NCBI RefSeq assembly: GCF_000350225.1
Contig: NW_005179228.1
Location: 37,074-101,073, forward strand
Reading direction: 5' to 3'
DNA: 64,000 bases
DNA from: Chondrus crispus
Taxonomy: Eukaryota > Rhodophyta > Florideophyceae > Gigartinales > Gigartinaceae
Positions 60,540 to 64,000 of the stretch are shown here, piece after piece (position 1 is the stretch's first letter; every line of letters starts with the position of its first letter). Below the pieces are notes generated by a model. It was not told the DNA's origin. It searched no databases and worked only from the letters and a program-made list of their open reading frames with translations. A program made the position numbers and the translations under genes.

Positions 60540-61363
60540 TCAGCGCTGAAGCCTTCGCAAGATTTCCTGAAAAACATCGAGGAAGCTGCGATACTCCTGT
60601 TCCGAGCACTCTCTGCCCGGGGTCCTCGCGTTGCGATAGAACGCGAGGTACTGTCTACACAGGTCGTTGCCTAGTTCCTCCCCCAGGGCCTCTCTGATGC
60701 GCTGCAGGTACTCTTCGACATCACAAGCCAAGGCGCTGCGGTCACACGGGTCGTCGTCCTTCACAGCGGGGCTGTCCGGGCAGGCCTTGAGCGTGGGGTC
60801 GCGGGCGAGCGCAAAGGCCTCGAGGATGCGCACGGACGCGGCGATGAAGGTCTTGAAGTGGACGCCCTCGTACGCGGAGCCGGGCGGGCCCCAGCCGCAG
60901 TCGTCGCGCCACTCCGGCACGACCTCCGTGCGCCGCTCGCGCTCCGCTTCCTCCCGGATGAGCTCGTACGCATGCTGGGGCGGCGGGGCGGGGCGGGGCG
61001 GGGCAGGGCGGGGCGGGGGTTAGTGGCGTGAGTGGTTTGCTCGGTTCGCGCGGGCAGGCGGATGTCGGGAGAAGAGACGTACTTTCGGCAGGTCGCAGAG
61101 CGTGAGGAAGTCCGCGGAGACTGAGCCCGAGCGGGCCTCGCGCATGGTGCGCCAGCGGCGGGACTTGAAGCAGCAGTTGAGGATGAGAACGAGGACCTGG
61201 GACGGGGGGAAAAGGGCGAGGGTCAGCAGGGGGCAAGGGCGCGGCGGGCGCGGAGCTCGAGGTTGGCGAGGCGGGTACGTACGATGACGGTGGCGCCCGC
61301 GCCGAAGATGGACCAGTGCTCGGCCGTGATGACCTCGAAAATGTTCTCTGGCTGGTCGGACAT
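60540..61363 (-). CDS. NICE-3/C1orf43-like single-pass membrane protein, 3 exons
   Basis: Exons 61363-61283, 61196-61083 and 60974-60540 join in phase to 209 residues. Donors are GTACGT in both cases, acceptors CCCAG and CCCCAG, introns 86 and 108 bp. The first exon ends in the middle of a membrane helix (WSIFGAGATVI / VLVLILNCCF), followed by a basic KSRRWRTMREARSG. The C-terminal half is helical and charged (FKTFIAASVRILEAFALARD, LCRQYLAFYRNARTPGRECS, YRSFLDVFQEILRRLQR). An N-terminal anchor followed by a Y-x-x-A-R-x-(P/G)..EY-x-x-(F/Y) helix pair recalls NICE-3/C1orf43. The match is from memory and moderate. The second intron holds a GGCGGGGC tandem. Confidence 0.6.
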
Positions 61364-61383
61364 CGTATCGTGTACTGTGGTCG

Positions 61384-61600
61384 CGGGCAAGGGGGGAGGG
61401 AGGAGGGAGGAGGGGGTCTACGTGAGAGGAGGGTGGGAAGGGAAATGAGGGATGGGAAGAGGGGAGATGGACAAGGTGAGAGCAGGGTGGGAAGGGAAAT
61501 GAGGATGGGTGGGAAGGGAAGGGAAATGAGGGATGGGAAGAGGGGAGATGGACAAGGTGAGAGCAGGGTGGGAAGGGAAATGAGGAATGGGAATTGTCCA
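61384..61600. repeat. G/A-rich tandem repeat upstream of the NICE-3-like gene
   Basis: A unit of roughly 75-90 bases containing GGGAAGGGAAATGAGGGATG and GAGATGGACAAGGTGAGAGC occurs about two and a half times within and just above the 5' end of the gene. Confidence 0.75.
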
Positions 61601-62152
61601 GCAACGTTCAATGTGGGGAAGGAGTGGTACACGTGTAGTAGATCTGTACAGTACTAGCCAAAAGGCACTGTAATTATGCAAACAATTTGATCATCAAATT
61701 TTGATGTCAAATTGTTAACAGAAACAGCTGCGACACGGGCGCCGACTAACGGCGACACGAGAAGGGGACAGGATGAGCGGGTACTCTACCAATCAAAGGG
61801 GGGCCTCGCGTGGCAATCTCCCGACCCCTGCGGCGGACTGGCCGTGTTGAGGATGGCGCCTTAAATTGAATGTAGGCCGTATCTAACAGTGGATTGCGAA
61901 ACTCCAATAACCGTAGAAGCCTTATTTTGCTTTGACGCTCCAATCGAAATAGCTCCAGACCAGCTCGTAGTAGCGCACCGCTATCGGCATGCCGGCAACC
62001 GGCAAAAACGCAAGGAAACGCAAACCGAAAGCCCTCTTTGTGCCACAACATACCTACCGCCTTCACCTGTGAAACCTTATACCGACAACATCGCACCACC
62101 ACAGCGCCTCCACGCCCCCAGCCAACCCACGCCACACGCCGCTCCCTCCACG
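61601..62152. promoter_or_regulatory. Divergent region between NICE-3-like and beta-amylase genes
   Basis: About 550 bp with the promoters of both genes. AATTTGATCATCAAATT (61683-61699) is a 17-bp palindrome, followed by another TCAAATTGTT. CACGTG occurs at 61631. The open frame from 61889 is probably 5' leader of the amylase. Confidence 0.5.
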
Positions 62153-63580
62153 ATGTTCGACGTCCTCCCCTGGCGCCCCGCGGCGGGCGTCGCGTGGGAA
62201 ACCTTGCTGCACACGCTCTCGCGCCTCCCGGGCACGGTCCCGCTGCTCTCGCTGCTAGGCGCGCCGCCCTCGAGCTTGGACGTATCTGTCTTCGTCATGC
62301 TCCCGCTGGACACCGCCACCTCCGCCCCGCGCATGCCGCCGCCGCTCCTCGACTACGCCCTGTCCACGCTGGCGCGCCTCGGCGTCGTGGGCGTCATGGT
62401 CGACGTGTGGTGGGGTCTGTGCGAGCCCGCGCCGGGCGTGTACACCTTCGACAAGTACGTCGCGCTCGCCAAACTCTGCCGCGCGAAGGGGCTCAAAGTC
62501 CAGGCCACGCTCAGCATGCACGCGTGCGGCGGCAACGTGGGCGACTCGATCAATATCCCCCTCCCGCCCTGGGTCGTCGCCGCCGCCGACGAGCACTCCT
62601 TCTGGTTCACCGACCGCGCGCGCGCCGTCACCAAGGAGTACATCTCGTTCGGCGCGGACCACGCCCCCGTCCTGCCCGCGGGGCCGCGCGCCGCCACAGG
62701 GGACACACGCACCCCCGTGCAGGCGTACGAGATGTTCGCGAGGGCGTTCGTCGACGCCATGCGGGAGCACGCCCTGCTGGGCAGCGTCGTCACCGAGCTG
62801 CAGGTCGGCGTCGGGCCGTGCGGAGAGCTGCGGTACCCAGGCTACCCCATGGATCGGTGGCAGTTTCCGGGCATTGGCCAGTTTCAGTGCTATGATGAGT
62901 ACTTGCTGCAGGATCTGAGGAAGTGCGTGCAGGAGACGGGGAGCGCGGAGGTGAAGGGCGCCGCAATGCCGCCGGAGGGGACGGGCGGGTATAATGACAC
63001 GCCGCGGAGGACCGAGTTCTTTAGGAGAGGGTACAAGGGGGAGGCGGGGCGCTTCTTTTTGAGGTGGTACTCGGAGAGGATGCTGCGGCATGGGGAGGAT
63101 GTGCTGAAGGCAGTGCGAGGGGTAGTGGAGGGGGAGGACCTGGTGCTGGCGGTGAAGGTGTCGGGCGTGCATTGGTGGAAGCACTCCGCGTCGCGTGCGG
63201 CGGAGGCGACGAGCGGGTACATGCTGGGGGCGGGGGAGCCGGCGTACGGGGAGATTGCGCGGATGCTGAAGCGGTACGACTGCGTGCTGGACTTCACGTG
63301 CCTGGAGATGCGGACGATCGACCAGCCATGGCTGCGGGCGCGGTGCGGGCCGCGGCAGCTGGTGGCGGAGGTGTTCGAGGCAGCGCGGAAGGAGGGCGTT
63401 CGGGTGGCTGGCGAGAACGCGCTGGAGAGGTATGACGACGTGGCGTACCGGCAGATCGTTAGGGCGTTTCGTAGATGTCGGGCGCAGAGGTATGGGTTCA
63501 CGCTGCTGCGACTGGGCGATACGCTCATGGAGGAGGATAACTTGAAGAGACTGGGGGAATTCGTCAAGGAGATGAGTTGA
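62153..63580 (+). CDS. Beta-amylase (GH14)
   Basis: 475 residues from ATG 62153, intronless and close to the usual 500. Family motifs in order: VSVFVMLPLD, GVVGVMVDVWWGLCE, QATLSMHACGGNVGDSINIP (flexible-loop region), LQVGVGPCGELRYPGYP with the catalytic acid Glu225, VSGVHWWKHSASRAAEATSG and VAGENALERYDDVAY with the catalytic base Glu421. The 196-residue spacing agrees with plant beta-amylases. It releases maltose from the non-reducing ends of alpha-1,4-glucans. In red algae this would be floridean starch in the cytosol, and no transit peptide is evident at the chosen start. The frame is open upstream to 61889, but that part is not amylase-like. All key residues are present. Confidence 0.93.
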   Translation: MFDVLPWRPAAGVAWETLLHTLSRLPGTVPLLSLLGAPPSSLDVSVFVMLPLDTATSAPRMPPPLLDYALSTLARLGVVGVMVDVWWGLCEPAPGVYTFDKYVALAKLCRAKGLKVQATLSMHACGGNVGDSINIPLPPWVVAAADEHSFWFTDRARAVTKEYISFGADHAPVLPAGPRAATGDTRTPVQAYEMFARAFVDAMREHALLGSVVTELQVGVGPCGELRYPGYPMDRWQFPGIGQFQCYDEYLLQDLRKCVQETGSAEVKGAAMPPEGTGGYNDTPRRTEFFRRGYKGEAGRFFLRWYSERMLRHGEDVLKAVRGVVEGEDLVLAVKVSGVHWWKHSASRAAEATSGYMLGAGEPAYGEIARMLKRYDCVLDFTCLEMRTIDQPWLRARCGPRQLVAEVFEAARKEGVRVAGENALERYDDVAYRQIVRAFRRCRAQRYGFTLLRLGDTLMEEDNLKRLGEFVKEMS

Positions 63581-63805
63581 GAGTTCAGGGCCTTTGAGGA
63601 AGAGCCCCTGTACCGTACAGTACGGCTGTTAATTTGTAAAAGTGAAAATGTGGATAGCGGCGATCATACCGTACAGTAATCAGATTCCATCCCTGACCGG
63701 CAAGCCTTGGTGCCCGAGGGTAGGCTGGTTGTTGCCACGCAGCGACGGCAAGCAGACGCTCTTCAACAAACGACGGCACCGGCACGAAAAACGTCATTTA
63801 CAATC
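63581..63805. other. Short intergenic region
   Basis: 225 bp between two plus-strand genes. CTGTACCGTACAGTACGG (63608-63625) and CCGTACAGTA (63670) are related short palindromic words. It must hold the amylase terminator and the next promoter. Confidence 0.5.
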
Positions 63806-64000
63806 ATGTCTTCCCCCTCCGCCCCTCCGCCGGACGCGCCCGCCGAGTACGCCAAGGTGGCCGCGGAGGGTCTGGACCGGGCGGCGGCGTGGGACGATGA
63901 CGGCGGCGGCGGCGAAGAAGAAGAAGAAGAAGACTACCCGACAGCGTCTGCGTTCCCGCCGGACCCATTCAGCGAGCCGTCCCCCCCGCACGTGCCGTAC
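63806..64000 (+). CDS. Partial gene at window end, acidic N-terminus
   Basis: ATG 63806 (context ATCATGTC) opens a frame that runs to the window edge without a stop (65 codons). It has PSAPPPDAPAEYAKVAAEG, an acidic DDDGGGGEEEEEEDYP and FPPDPFSEPS. The poly-Gly/Glu part is coded by GGC and GAA runs. The composition suggests a disordered, acidic N-terminus of a larger protein. Nothing more can be said. Confidence 0.5.
   Translation, partial: MSSPSAPPPDAPAEYAKVAAEGLDRAAAWDDDGGGGEEEEEEDYPTASAFPPDPFSEPSPPHVPY

Noticed and set aside
62038-63184. Long frames in other phases and on the minus strand over beta-amylase
   Set aside because: GC-rich codon bias leaves shadow frames open; none has a domain.
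1-64000. CRISPR arrays, bacterial operons, rRNA or tRNA genes
   Set aside because: No regularly spaced identical repeats, no ribosomal sequence, and no cloverleaf that I could confirm by eye. The tRNA-like end at the chromovirus PBS is only the primer site.

Overview
The window is nuclear DNA from a eukaryote, most likely a florideophyte red alga such as Chondrus crispus or a close relative. This is inferred from gene content and style, not from a database match. The host genes are compact and intron-poor: HIRA, ATAD5/Elg1, TAF13, a mitochondrial branched-chain acyltransferase (E2) and a GH14 beta-amylase (fitting floridean-starch metabolism). The few introns are short with GT..AG ends. Three assembly gaps are present (90-189, 26703-26802, 47645-48079).

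Region 1 (1-14.9 kb) is gene-poor. It holds a possible multi-exon gene (750-2279, minus), weak hypothetical reading frames, a long-dead Helitron (about 4.6-9.5 kb) with DUF6570, HUH-type Rep and Pif1-helicase remnants, a ParB-like protein gene (12254-12958, minus), a minisatellite and a dispersed repeat.

Region 2 (14.9-47.6 kb) is a stack of nested mobile elements. A 12-kb Ty3/gypsy chromovirus (14910-26864) sits in a Sel1-repeat gene with a perfect 5-bp target duplication. Its gag-pol runs on the minus strand, and an accessory reading frame of unknown function runs antisense between pol and the 3' LTR. A Harbinger element (28199-31768, TSD TGA) interrupts an RsmG-like methyltransferase gene. 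A DIRS-like tyrosine-recombinase retroelement (about 32.3-37.5 kb) carries a solo LTR (35256-35863), and a Copia element (37504-42760, TSD CTGGG) sits in its tail. A second Harbinger gene pair (43.5-46.4 kb) is broken by another solo LTR (44023-44601, TSD AAGTG). Several junctions are exact enough that removing the insertion visibly restores the interrupted reading frame. Most of these elements carry frameshifts, many in homopolymers.

Region 3 (48-64 kb) is the host gene island: hypothetical protein (+), DBT/E2 (-, 3 exons), TAF13 (-), ATAD5 (+), HIRA (-), an acidic single-pass membrane protein with a long Asp-Ala repeat (+), a NICE-3/C1orf43-like membrane protein (-, 3 exons), beta-amylase (+) and a partial gene running off the end (+). 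TAF13 and ATAD5 share a divergent 0.5-kb promoter region. ATAD5 and HIRA converge with about 100 bp between their stops. The strongest candidates for something undescribed are the antisense gene of the chromovirus, the ParB-like eukaryotic protein, the bacterial-looking GroEL fragment inside an LTR, and an ACACGTGT-type palindrome shared by otherwise unrelated repeats.
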